Position numbers and translations under genes: made by a program. DNA of 53,649 nucleotides. Origin: Deltaproteobacteria bacterium (GTDB lineage: Bacteria > Myxococcota_A > Polyangia > Polyangiales > Houyiibacteriaceae). Shown in pieces: positions 38,457 to 48,100 of the stretch (position 1 is the stretch's first letter; each line of letters begins with the position of its first letter). The stretch lies in NCBI GenBank assembly GCA_019313915.1, contig JAFDAJ010000032.1, positions 1 to 53,649 on the forward strand, read 5' to 3'. The notes below the pieces were generated by a model that did no database searches, had not been told where the DNA came from, and saw only the letters and a list, made by a program, of their open reading frames with translations.

Positions 38457-40804
38457 ATCGGTCCGACGAGGACCTCCCGGCGTCCGCCAGCTTTCGAGCT
38501 AGGCGGACCGACCACGCCCTCTTGCTCCATGCGCTCCACGAGCTTCGCGGCCTTGTTGTACCCGACGCTCAACTGCCGCTGCACGTGACTGATCGAACAG
38601 TAACCCGCATTGGCGACGACGGCGACTGCTTTGTCGTAGAGCGGGTCGTCGCTCTCGCTCTCAAAGCCCTCATCGTCGCGCGGTTTCAGGATCTCTTCTT
38701 GATACTCGGGGGCACCCTGCTCGCGCAGGAAGTCGCACACCTCTTTCACTTCGTCCTCGCTGACGTACGCCGCGTGCACTCGCTGAAGGTCGCTCGCGCC
38801 CGGGGGGATCATCAGCATGTCGCCCATTCCGAGGAGATGTTCGGCGCCGGAGCGGCCGAGGATCGTCATCGAGTCCTGGCGTTGTGGAACCTTGAAGGCG
38901 ATTCGGGCCGGGAAGTTGGCCTTGATCATGCCAGTGATGACGTCGACGCTCGGGCGCTGCGTGGCGAGGATCACGTGGATGCCCGCTGCGCGTGCCTTTT
39001 GCGCGAGCCGGGCGATGCAGGCTTCGACGTCCTTGGCCGCGACCATCATCAGGTCGGCGAACTCGTCGACGACCACCACCACCGAGGGCAGCTTTTCCGG
39101 CTCGAAGTTCTCGGCATCCGCCGCTTCGCCGTCGGCCGGGTCGAGCAAGATCTCATGCCCCTGGGCGTCTTGCGCGCTGACCTTGCCTTTGCGCTTCGGC
39201 ATGAATTTCTCGACCGAGAGGTCGCCGCGCAGCACGCGGTCGACGCGCCGATTGTAGGTATCGATGTTACGCGCGCCGGCGTCCGCGAACATTTGGTAGC
39301 GACGTTCCATCTCGTCGACCGCCCACCGAAGCGCCAGTGACGCCTTCTTCATGTCGGTCACGACCGGCAGCAACATGTGCGGGATACCGTCGAAGACCTG
39401 TAGCTCGACGACCTTCGGGTCGATCATCAACATCCGGACCTCTTCCGGCGTCTTCCTGGCGAGGATCGACGTCAGCATCACGTTGAGCGCGACGCTCTTA
39501 CCGGACCCCGTCGCGCCGGCGACCAGCAAGTGTGGCATCCGCGCGAGATCGGCGTAGACAGGCTGTCCCCCAATGTCTTTGCCTAGCGCCATCGGAAGCG
39601 CTCCAGTCTGCTTCTCCCAGCGGCGATCCTCGAGGATCTCGCGCAGGTGAACCGTTTGCCGTACGTCGTTCGGGAGCTCGAAGCCGACGCGCGCCTTACC
39701 GGCGATCGGCGCAACGATACGAACCTTCTGAGCCGCCAGCGCCATGGCGAGATCATCGGCCAGGCTGGCGATCTTGGAAACCTTCGTCCCGCTCTGGGGC
39801 TCGAACTCGTACATCGTCACGACGGGTCCCGGATGAATTTCATCGACGCGACCCCGCACGCCGTACGCGGCGAGCTTCTCGGTGAGTAGCTCGGCATTCT
39901 CTCGAAGCGCCTCCGCGTCGACGTGAATCACGGACGCGTCTGGCTCATCGAGAAGGCTGCTCGGCGGCAAATGGAAATCGCGATGACTCCGCTTCGGGCG
40001 CGTCGAGATCTCCAACGGCTTCTGTTTGGTTTCTTTGGGTGCGACGATCGTTGGACCGAGCGCTCCCGCTGGCTTGGACGCAGGCGTCCTTGGTTGGGGC
40101 GCAGACATGACCACTGGCGCGGGAGGCTGTTCGTCAGGCTCGTCTTCATCGAACTGCACGCCCATGATCCGCGGCTGACTCACGCGGATCTCTTCCTCGT
40201 GGAGCTCCCGTGCCTCTGCCCATGCTTCGCGGAGCGCGACGAACACGCTCCGAATCTTCGCCCACGCTGCGTGTCCCACACGCACAAACGCCTGTGCCGC
40301 CTCCTCGAGGGTCCAAGGCGTCCTCAGAATGATGGCGGTCCCCAGAATCGCGAACCCGATGATCACCGTTCCGTAGAATCCGAGCAGCGATCGAAGGACT
40401 TCGCCAAGGAGCTCGCCGACGGCTCCCCCAGGCGATGCCCCCCACACCGCCTTGGGCTCGACCAGCAGATGCCCGAGCGCCGCGCCAATGACGACGAGCA
40501 CGAGCGTCGATCCCATGGTCGCCAAACCGAGCATCGCGGAGCGTCGCCGGAACAGCCGATAGGTGAGCAGACTGCCTTCGAGTGGCAGGAACCAAGCTAC
40601 CAACCCGAACGCGAGCATCAACGCCCTGGCAAACCTGTGACCGACGGGCCCCACCAAGTTTGCGCTCCCGTTTCGCGCGTCATATGAGATCAACGCAAGG
40701 GTCAACAGTACGGTCGCGGTCAAGGTCAGGATCGCAAGAACGTCCTGCCGCCTGCCCTCCGGCGCCACCAGGTCGCCCGAAGAGGTGGTTTCATGTGCGC
40801 TCAA
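38453..40804 (-). CDS. ftsK: DNA translocase FtsK/SpoIIIE
   Basis: 783 residues. Four N-terminal membrane helices (about 22-45, 55-80, 85-110, 130-155) anchor it at the septum. A Pro-rich linker follows, then the motor with GATGSGKSVALNV (Walker A), VVVVDEFADLMM (Walker B) and LATQRPSVDVITG. The C-terminal gamma winged helix that reads KOPS-type sites is DDPLYDKAVAVVANAGYCSI to VERMEQEGVVG. It clears and decatenates chromosome ends at division. The start is TTG at 40804 with AGGAGG about 8 bp ahead. It heads a run of four minus-strand genes. Confidence 0.95.
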   Translation of the reverse strand: MSAHETTSSGDLVAPEGRRQDVLAILTLTATVLLTLALISYDARNGSANLVGPVGHRFARALMLAFGLVAWFLPLEGSLLTYRLFRRRSAMLGLATMGSTLVLVVIGAALGHLLVEPKAVWGASPGGAVGELLGEVLRSLLGFYGTVIIGFAILGTAIILRTPWTLEEAAQAFVRVGHAAWAKIRSVFVALREAWAEARELHEEEIRVSQPRIMGVQFDEDEPDEQPPAPVVMSAPQPRTPASKPAGALGPTIVAPKETKQKPLEISTRPKRSHRDFHLPPSSLLDEPDASVIHVDAEALRENAELLTEKLAAYGVRGRVDEIHPGPVVTMYEFEPQSGTKVSKIASLADDLAMALAAQKVRIVAPIAGKARVGFELPNDVRQTVHLREILEDRRWEKQTGALPMALGKDIGGQPVYADLARMPHLLVAGATGSGKSVALNVMLTSILARKTPEEVRMLMIDPKVVELQVFDGIPHMLLPVVTDMKKASLALRWAVDEMERRYQMFADAGARNIDTYNRRVDRVLRGDLSVEKFMPKRKGKVSAQDAQGHEILLDPADGEAADAENFEPEKLPSVVVVVDEFADLMMVAAKDVEACIARLAQKARAAGIHVILATQRPSVDVITGMIKANFPARIAFKVPQRQDSMTILGRSGAEHLLGMGDMLMIPPGASDLQRVHAAYVSEDEVKEVCDFLREQGAPEYQEEILKPRDDEGFESESDDPLYDKAVAVVANAGYCSISHVQRQLSVGYNKAAKLVERMEQEGVVGPPSSKAGGRREVLVGPM

Positions 40805-40879
40805 GTAAGCGGCCTCCTACAGGGAGAGGCTATGCGTGCGGCCCCGGGTTGGTCAAGAAATCACGGGCTGCAGACGTTC

Positions 40880-40907
40880 TTGATTGCCTGGCGGAATCCT
40901 CTATTAT
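40880..40907 (+). promoter_or_regulatory. sigma70-type promoter of the envelope operon
   Basis: TTGATT (40880-40885), a 16-bp spacer and TATTAT (40902-40907) lie between the divergent ftsK and the HEAT-repeat lipoprotein gene. Transcription would begin near 40914. That is only about 7 bp before the ATG at 40921 and favours the next ATG at 40951. Confidence 0.6.
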
Positions 40908-40950
40908 CTTGCCGAGTTGCATGCCCAAGGGGGATGGTTTCGCAAGTCGG

Positions 40951-42516
40951 ATGGGTTGGACGTCGAAGAACATCATTCTTTGCTCGATCGTTCACGTGAT
41001 GCTGGGCGTGTTGCTGGCCGGCTGTCAGGTCGACAGCGATGACGTCCAGCAATGGAAGGGGACCGTCAAAGGTCCGACCCGGCTCGTCGCCGTGATTGGC
41101 AGCGACCGGTACCCGCTCGAGCTGCGCACGGAAGCTGCTCTGGCGATCGTCGAGATGGATCGCAATGACGTCGACGCCTTGGCTCTTCTCAAGGGCGCGC
41201 TCGACGACCTTCGCGGCGAGGACGCTGCCGCGAGCGAGGCGATCGTGGGCGGGATGATCCCACGCTTGGAAGCCCTGTTGTCCGAAGAATCCGACGAGGC
41301 CCAAAGCGGTCCCAATCCAACCCAGGTGCGCGCGAAGGATGCAGCGTACATGGTCATTCCCTACGCTCCAGAGGAGGTTCGGGACACCCTCATTCGTTCC
41401 GTCGTGGGATGGTATTCCGCCGACTTCGAAGGACGTAGCCTCGCCGGCAACTACAGTGCAGAGCAGGTGACGCGGGCGCTCGGTGCGGACGCGGCCGGCA
41501 TGCTCGTCGACGCCCTCGACGAGAAGATGCCTCCACAGGCCATGCTCAAAATCGCTGAAATTATCGGGGAAGACGGCGACGAAGAGACCAAGCAGCGCGC
41601 AGGCAAACGGCTCGTGGCAATTGAGAAAGCGATGGAGAAGCCATCGTTCGTGAAGTGGCTGGCGTCTCAGATTCGCGAGTCGATCGAAGCCTCGGGCGAG
41701 GAGGTCAACGAAAAACGCGTGAACTCGTTGGCGCTCTACAATCGCGAGAACTACATCACCCAAGGCGCGCTCCCGGCCATGCAGTACCTCGGAGACCAAC
41801 AGGTGGTCTCGACGCGGTTGCTGGCCATTGCAGACACCAAGCCCGGCGAGAATGACGGCAAAGCGTGGGTCGAGCGCCTCAACGCGCGGCGAGCTACAGC
41901 GCTCAAGGCGCTCGAGGGGCATGTGAGCCGCGCGCACCTCAACCGGCTCCTCTCGATCGCGCTCGACTCCAGCAATTCGATCGAGGTTCGTGACTACGCC
42001 TTTGATCGCGTCGGCGACATCCGAAGTCGCAAGGCGATCCCTCGGCTGTGGGCGCTCGTCGAGCGCTCGGGATGCACCGCGGCCTCTTGCTCTGCATCGG
42101 ACAAGCTTTCGAAGCGTCTTCGTTGGCGGGCCGGTGAGTTGGTGCTGTCCCTGGGCGGCCCGTCGACGATCGAGCCATTTTCGCAACGATTACCAGTCGC
42201 TACGGGGATCCAGTACGAGCCGGAGGAGCTCGAGGGTTACGCGACGCGGATGAGCCAGATGACACCTCAGCCTACATCCACCGTCATGACACTGCTCGAA
42301 TCGCAACAGTGGTGGAATCGTGTGGTCGCATTGCGCTATCTTGAACGGAGAGGTGGGGAGGCAGACATCCCTGCAATGAAGCGATTGATGTCGGACGAGG
42401 GCGAAGTTTCGGGAGAAGGTTGGTCGGAGCTGAACCCGCCGGTAAAAAAGGTGGGCCAAGTGGCCGACGCGGCGATCAAGGCGTTACGGACGCGCGAGCA
42501 AGGTGACAAAAAGTGA
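40951..42516 (+). CDS. HEAT-repeat lipoprotein
   Basis: 521 residues from the ATG at 40951 (an ATG at 40921 is also in frame). This start gives a clean signal peptide ending in the lipobox LLAGC. The mature protein is made of short helical pairs resembling HEAT/armadillo repeats, for example ELRTEAALAIVEMDRNDVDA, VRDYAFDRVGDIRSRKAIPR and WWNRVVALRYLERRGGEADI. Such repeats usually bind other proteins. No catalytic motif seen. First gene of an operon with an FHA protein, a DUF4398-like protein and an OmpA-like lipoprotein, so an envelope role is likely. Confidence 0.85.
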   Translation: MGWTSKNIILCSIVHVMLGVLLAGCQVDSDDVQQWKGTVKGPTRLVAVIGSDRYPLELRTEAALAIVEMDRNDVDALALLKGALDDLRGEDAAASEAIVGGMIPRLEALLSEESDEAQSGPNPTQVRAKDAAYMVIPYAPEEVRDTLIRSVVGWYSADFEGRSLAGNYSAEQVTRALGADAAGMLVDALDEKMPPQAMLKIAEIIGEDGDEETKQRAGKRLVAIEKAMEKPSFVKWLASQIRESIEASGEEVNEKRVNSLALYNRENYITQGALPAMQYLGDQQVVSTRLLAIADTKPGENDGKAWVERLNARRATALKALEGHVSRAHLNRLLSIALDSSNSIEVRDYAFDRVGDIRSRKAIPRLWALVERSGCTAASCSASDKLSKRLRWRAGELVLSLGGPSTIEPFSQRLPVATGIQYEPEELEGYATRMSQMTPQPTSTVMTLLESQQWWNRVVALRYLERRGGEADIPAMKRLMSDEGEVSGEGWSELNPPVKKVGQVADAAIKALRTREQGDKK

Positions 42517-42528
42517 GTAGTCGAAGCG

Positions 42529-43155
42529 ATGGGTGATCAAGGCGACAGAAAAACAGTGCGTGCCTTTCAGTGCCGCGACTATCTCTTCGAGGTGTTCGAC
42601 AGCATGAGCTCCGAGCTCCAGTGCTCGGTCGACTATCTCATCAACGAGGCGATGCGGGAGTACGCGCGCTCTCGTGACCAGACCGTTGCAGCCGTCGATG
42701 CGCAAGAGCTCGTCGGCTCTGCCGTGGCGGGTGCTGCGCCCATGAGCCTGCCGCCACTCGACGCCCGGCCGGCGCCGATGCTGACACCAGTGCCCTCACG
42801 ACGCCCAACGGTGCAACCACGCATCACCGCGCCACCGCCCCTTCCCGGACGCCGGACTTCCGACGCCGTGGGTCGCCGAGTCCTGGTGCTCAAGTTCAAC
42901 GGCCAAACCTTTCCGGTCGAAAAGGACGAGTTTATCATTGGGCGGGGTGCGCGAAGCGCGGACCTCGCGATTCGCGACGGAAACATTTCGCGAAGGCATG
43001 CGGCGGTCGTGTTTCACGACGGGGTCTACTTCATGAAAGACTTGGGCAGCACGAATGGAATCGAGTTCGCGGGTCAACGTGTCGAATCCAAGCGCATCGA
43101 AGAAGGCGACGTCTATCGCATCTGCGATTACGAGCTTCACTTCACGTATCAATGA
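42529..43155 (+). CDS. FHA domain protein with ribbon-helix-helix-like N-terminus
   Basis: 208 residues. The N-terminal 55 residues (FQCRDYLFEVFDSMSSELQ, then CSVDYLINEAMREYARSRD) look like a ribbon-helix-helix or similar small dimerisation fold. A Pro/Ala-rich linker (about 70-115) leads to an FHA domain (about 120-205; EFIIGRGARSADLAI, ISRRHAAVV, DLGSTNGIEF) with the conserved Gly-Arg, Ser-Arg-His and Asn of phosphothreonine binding. It is a common myxobacterial layout and suggests Ser/Thr-kinase signalling. It follows the HEAT gene by 12 bp, in an operon. Confidence 0.92.
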   Translation: MGDQGDRKTVRAFQCRDYLFEVFDSMSSELQCSVDYLINEAMREYARSRDQTVAAVDAQELVGSAVAGAAPMSLPPLDARPAPMLTPVPSRRPTVQPRITAPPPLPGRRTSDAVGRRVLVLKFNGQTFPVEKDEFIIGRGARSADLAIRDGNISRRHAAVVFHDGVYFMKDLGSTNGIEFAGQRVESKRIEEGDVYRICDYELHFTYQ

Positions 43156-43585
43156 GCCGGACTGGGCGCGCGCGGCGTGCCTGATTCTGGTTGGGCTCGT
43201 CTGCTTCTTTCCTAGGTCTTCCGGGCTAGCCGACGAGGGGGCGTCACGAGCTCAGACCGCTCAGCTTCAAGACAGGCTCGGGCGGCTCGAGGCGCGTGAG
43301 GACGCGAAGTATGCCAAAGGCGCGCTCGAGCAGGCGCGCCGCGCACTGCTATCCGCGTCACGCTCCCTCGAAGATGCAAACGCAGCAGCGCGGGCGCAGC
43401 AAATCGCTCGAGCGGCGATGGTGTTGGCCGATCGCCAACTCGAACGACGCAAGGCCCAGGCCGAGCTCTTTGCGACCCAGCGCCGCCTCACGGCAACGCG
43501 CGAACGTGCCAACGCACAGCGCCGCGCCCTCGAAGCGCTGATGAGAGACCGGGCTTCGCTTGCGCGCCGAGGGGAGCAGCCATGA
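43055..43585 (+). CDS. DUF4398-like coiled-coil envelope protein (start uncertain)
   Basis: 176 residues as annotated from the ATG at 43055, which would overlap the FHA gene by 101 bp; a GTG at 43079 is the only other normal in-frame start. A hydrophobic segment (ACLILVGLVCFF) looks like a signal peptide, then a helical Ala/Arg/Glu-rich coiled coil of the DUF4398 type (KGALEQARRALLSASRSLED, AARAQQIARAAMVLADRQLE). A better start exists in another frame: an ATG at 43152 overlaps the FHA stop (ATGA) and begins MSRTGRARR, but stops after 10 codons. Adding one base within the GC-rich run 43165-43177 would join it to this frame, so an indel is likely. Confidence 0.7.
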   Translation: MESSSRVNVSNPSASKKATSIASAITSFTSRINEPDWARAACLILVGLVCFFPRSSGLADEGASRAQTAQLQDRLGRLEAREDAKYAKGALEQARRALLSASRSLEDANAAARAQQIARAAMVLADRQLERRKAQAELFATQRRLTATRERANAQRRALEALMRDRASLARRGEQP

Positions 43586-44598
43586 TGCTCCGCACGCTCG
43601 TATTCGTTGGTTGCGTCACTGGGCTCGGATGCGCAGCCCAACAAGCGACGCGGACGGCGGACTCGCTCTTTGGGTCTCCGGCGGCCGACCTCGCTCGCGA
43701 GCATGCTCCCGACCTCTACGCTCGAGCGCAGACCGCTTGGGCCGAAGCTGCCGAGGCTGAGCGACGCAAGGATGACCAAGCAGCGGACGACCAACGCACC
43801 GAGGCGCGGCTTTGGTTGACCGCGGCCGCTACCGAGGCCGAGCGGGTGCAGTTGGACCGTCGCCGTGCCGAGCTTCAACGCGAGGAGGAGCGCTGGGCAA
43901 AGCAACTTGCCCGTGACCAAGAAGCGGCGGCGGTGGTGGCGCGCGACATCTCTCGCTACGAGGCCAGAGCGGTCGCGCTCCATGAGGCGGAGCGGCTGTC
44001 CGCGCTGAGCGAAGGCCCCACGCTAACCGACGCAAGCCTCGATGCCATCGTGACTCGCGTTCGGCTGAATCTCGCCCTGGCGGAGGCACTCGGCGCGAAC
44101 GACGAACAACTCCGGCCATTGCGCGAGCGCACAGAGGTCATCGCGCGCAAGCGCCCACCTTCCGCCAAGGCTGCCGAGGCGCTCTTGTTGAAGACCGAGG
44201 CCTTGATCGGCCAAATGCGCGCCCAGTGGCCTGAGCCTCGTCCGGGAGCCTCGACCGAGCTCGTCGAAACCGCGCTGGTGACCGGTTTTGCCGCCGACCG
44301 CGTCGGTAACGGCGTGGTGATCCGTTCCGAACGCTTCTTCACACCCAAAGGACAGGTGTCGAGCGCCACCGTCAAGCGATTTCACGGACTTCTGGCGGCG
44401 TTCCCCCATGGTCCGGTGGCATGCCAAGTTGCGGTTCCCGAGCTGCGGAGCCGCGTTTGGGCGCGGCGCGTAGCACTGCTGATCGAGCGGCTACGGCGCA
44501 TGAATGATCCGGGGCGAGTGTCTACTGGCATGGTCGTCACGCAGTCGCTCAGCGCTGGTGCGGTGCAGTGCACCTTCGCAGCCTATCGGGGACTTTGA
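43582..44598 (+). CDS. OmpA-like lipoprotein with coiled-coil N-terminal half
   Basis: 338 residues. Signal peptide ends in lipobox GLGC. The first half (about 40-190) is an Ala/Glu/Arg-rich coiled coil (TEAERVQLDRRRAELQREEE). The C-terminal part (about 225-335; GNGVVIRSERFFTPKGQVSS to WARRVALLIERLRR) resembles a degenerate OmpA-type peptidoglycan-binding domain, since the RxxxV helix is kept but the Asp/Arg ligands are unclear. DUF4398 proteins commonly sit beside OmpA-like ones. The ATG at 43582 overlaps the preceding stop (ATGA); the ATG at 43585 follows directly. Confidence 0.75.
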   Translation: MMLRTLVFVGCVTGLGCAAQQATRTADSLFGSPAADLAREHAPDLYARAQTAWAEAAEAERRKDDQAADDQRTEARLWLTAAATEAERVQLDRRRAELQREEERWAKQLARDQEAAAVVARDISRYEARAVALHEAERLSALSEGPTLTDASLDAIVTRVRLNLALAEALGANDEQLRPLRERTEVIARKRPPSAKAAEALLLKTEALIGQMRAQWPEPRPGASTELVETALVTGFAADRVGNGVVIRSERFFTPKGQVSSATVKRFHGLLAAFPHGPVACQVAVPELRSRVWARRVALLIERLRRMNDPGRVSTGMVVTQSLSAGAVQCTFAAYRGL

Positions 44599-44623
44599 CG
44601 ACGTTTGACCACGTCTGCGCGGG

Positions 44624-45187
44624 TCAGTCGAGCGTGCGGAATGACTGCTGGGCGGCAGCTTTGGTGCGATCGGAGCTCGGGACGTGCCTGGGCGGAGGGG
44701 GAATCTCGGTCACCGAGATCCGCGTCAGGCTGTTCCCCACCTCGAGTATCGATACGTCGACCTTCGTAGGGTTGACCTCCGCGCCGCGGACGCTTGCCCG
44801 CTTGTAGATCGCACCTTTGCCGCGGCGCTCGACGTTGCCTGTGATCATCATGGGCCCGAAGTACGCGAGCACTTTGCCGATCGGGGCTTGGATCCGATAC
44901 ACGTGGTGAAGCCCTTCGTCGCGCGACAACTCGGCACCACGCGGAAGGCGGATCCCGACTACGTAGTCGTCCGACGGCAGCAACTTGCCTTGCGGATCGT
45001 AATTCCAAGTGACCCGCTCGCCCTTCGGGGCTTCGCCGCTCGCCTCTTCGGCCGGCGCCTCTTCGCGCTGATCCTCGGCCACGCGTTCCGGTGTCGACGT
45101 GCAGCTGGCGAACACCGCCAGTAGCGCCAGGACGAAGAGCCGAGATCCATGCATCGGGTTACGGGCTATCATCAGTGTGCCGATCAT
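44624..45187 (-). CDS. lipoprotein at the end of the minor-pilin operon
   Basis: 187 residues from the ATG at 45187, which overlaps the pilY1 stop (ATGA). ATGs at 45172 and 45154 are also possible and give the same signal peptide core. Lipobox AVFASC. The first mature region is Glu/Ala-rich; the rest has a compact domain (DDYVVGIRLPRGAELSRDEG, HHVYRIQAPIGKVLAYFGPM). I do not recognise a family. Its coupling to pilY1 suggests a role in pilus assembly or pilin secretion. It ends 25 bp from the convergent OmpA-like gene. Confidence 0.75.
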   Translation of the reverse strand: MIGTLMIARNPMHGSRLFVLALLAVFASCTSTPERVAEDQREEAPAEEASGEAPKGERVTWNYDPQGKLLPSDDYVVGIRLPRGAELSRDEGLHHVYRIQAPIGKVLAYFGPMMITGNVERRGKGAIYKRASVRGAEVNPTKVDVSILEVGNSLTRISVTEIPPPPRHVPSSDRTKAAAQQSFRTLD

Positions 45188-48100
45188 TCCAGCGTATCCG
45201 CCATGCCCGAGATGACGGTGAAGCCTTCGGGCGCGGTGATCGTCTCCTCGAGGATGTTGATCGACAGGCCGCCCGAGGTCGCCAGAGAGCCGCTGAGGTG
45301 ACCCATCAGCCTGAACTCACGGCCGCTCGTGGCGTATGGCATCGCGAGGGTGCTGGTGTTGCCGCTGAACGGATCGGTGACAGCGATGCTCTGCGTCGTC
45401 GTGCAGACCGGCAGCTGAGTGACCTGGAGACCGACGAGGAGGGCGTTCTCCAGCGCCGGGATGTCGGTCGAGTCGACGACGATCGTGGGGTCGCCGAGGC
45501 TGTCTACGAGCAACGGAACCGGGTCTCCTGGGCTTGCCGGATCATCTAGGAACTTCAGCCCGAAGACGCGGCTGCCGCCGAACGGACACGCATCGATTGC
45601 CGTGCCACCGCCGGCCTTGAACGACCCGAAAAAGACCTGTCCCCCGAAGAGTTCGATCGGGCCGGTCATCTGTTCGCCAAGATCGAGCTCTATCTCCCAG
45701 TTGAGCCGTCCTTCGAGGGTGTCGACGAAACCATCCCCGTCGAAGGTCAGCTTCTCCGTGATCGAAACGACGCGGTTGACCGCCGTAGCGTCATCGAGCA
45801 CATCGATGTTGCCCGTCCCGACCAGAATCACGATTTCGCCGTCGCGGTTGATCGTGAGCGCCGGGGGATAATACGTCGGCTCGGCTGAATCGAACGCTTC
45901 GTCGTAGTAGAGGTCGTGCAGCGCTTCGGCCTCCCAGTCCTCCGGGTCCGAGGACGACATGTCGACCCGCCAAAGCACGCCGTCCGCGTCGACGGTATAG
46001 GCGGCGCTTCCAACCGTGCCCGTATCCCCCCGGAAGACCGAGACCGCGCCGTTTAGCGGCGCCGGGAACGTATCCTCACCCAGCTCATGAATGATCGAGC
46101 CTGTCATCAAGTCGATGAAATAGAGGACTCTGCCGTGTTGAACGGCCGGCGGGACTGTAGTCGTGCCTCGCCAACAACGGCGGTCCGGACGCGGGGTGAT
46201 GTTCGCGGGCGTTACCGTGTCCATGCCCTCCGGGAGCGCCGGGCCAGCCGCGATGGTGCAGGGACTCGCGCCTTCCACACCCTGCCCGCCCGGCAGGATG
46301 ATCACGCCATGCGATTGCCTGGGCCTGAACACGACCCCTCCGCCCCCGTTGCCCCGCGGGGTCGGATTGCTGTCTTCGAGGAAGATCTGAGCGGCGGTGG
46401 GCTGCCCGTAGGTGTCGCCGAGATTGTCGTCGGTGAACTGCCACAGGAATTCGGGTTTGCACGGATTGGTGACGTCCAGCGCCACCACTCCGTTGCCGCC
46501 GTTTCGAAAGCTCAAGAACAGAACGGTGCGCCAGACGTTGGTCTGCCCGGTGGGAGAGGCTTCCGTTCCGCCGCCACCGTCGTCCTGGGCGAAGGCACGC
46601 ACGTCGTAGAGGTCGCGAACTATGACGCTACCGTCGGCAAACCACTGCTTGCTGCCGCCGGACAATAAATCATCGAGATCGTCGAGGAACATCGGCGGAA
46701 TGAAGCCCCAGAGCTCGGTTCCCGCGTTCTTGTTTCCCGCGCAGGCGAACTCCTCGAGCTTGTTGCCGATCGTGAACTCTCCGGCGCCGTAGTCATCAGC
46801 CAAGAACGCGTGGATGATCCCGTCGTTCGTTGCCGCGTAGATCACGCGCGGACGCCGGTCGAGCTGCCAGCTGTTGGCTATGACTGAAAGGTCCTCGGAG
46901 GAGTCCGGACTCTCTTGGTGCCCCAACCCTAGGCGCCAGTCGTTGTAGGAACGGTCCGCGATGTCGTCGACCAAAGGTCCGACGATGGCCGGGGTGGAGT
47001 GATAGATGTCGCCTAGGCGTTCGTTCTCGCGCCCACTTCCGGCAACGCCGTGTACCCACTCGACGATTGTGTCGCGCAGGGCATCGTCGGCGCCGTTGAC
47101 GAGGCCGAAGTAGTCTGCGGTAATGTTCTTGGTGAACTCGCCGATGGGCACGTCGATGAGCTCACCTCCCGCGGTCGGCACGTCGATCCCGTCGTTGTTG
47201 AGCCTCGGGGGGGTCAGCTTGGCCTTACCATTGCCGACCAGGTGTCCGTTGATGTCCGCCGGGTCGGTTGGCAGGACGGTCCAAAGGTTTCGCGAGAAGC
47301 CGCCCGTGAAGGTGACTCCCCCGTCCGAGCCCCACGCCTCCACGTCGCCAGGAGCAGAGGATTGTGCGTTGAGGACCGTCTGGAAGCGGTCCCTGTCCTC
47401 GACGTCCTGAGCGACCGGGATCCCGGCGACACACTCGATGCGCCGCCGTTCTAGGATGCCGTCCCAGGGGTCCGTGGCGCCCAATGATGCGTTGAACCCG
47501 GAGATGAACTGGGACTGAATGAGGCCGGGCGTAAGGCCCGTGCTGACGGGGGCCGTTCGGCTCGTGGCCCCTTGGTTCTGCTCGTTGAGGGCGGTGCTCA
47601 ACGCGGTCACCAGCTCGGCGCGATCGGCGACGAAGAAGGCCTGATCGGTGTCACCGACCAAGGCGATATCGTTGAGAAGCGCTTCGACCGCGGCGACCTG
47701 CGCGGCATTCCCATCCAAGGCGAACCCAATGACGTAGAACTTATCGAGGTCCCCGGCAGCGATCATCGCCGACACAGTGTCAACGATCTCTTCGTAAGGA
47801 CACCCGGTGGCGCCCACCGGTTGCCCCAAGAGCTCGCAGTCCACCGGGGCTCCGCGCATGTCGCCGTTTGGGAAGCCGTCAGTGATCAGCACGGCGCTCC
47901 GCGGGCGGCAGCCGTAAAATGGATCGCCTGGACCCGGGTCGGCCGTCTTCTCGGTAATGTCGGCGTCGGTTTGAAGGAAGGTTTGCAGGTCGGCGACCAG
48001 CGCGGCCGTCGGCGTCGAGCCGAAAGGACGTAGAGGGTTCTTGCCCAACCCGACGTCCCCCAGAACGGTTGCCTGAATCGAGGCGTTGATCGACGTCATC

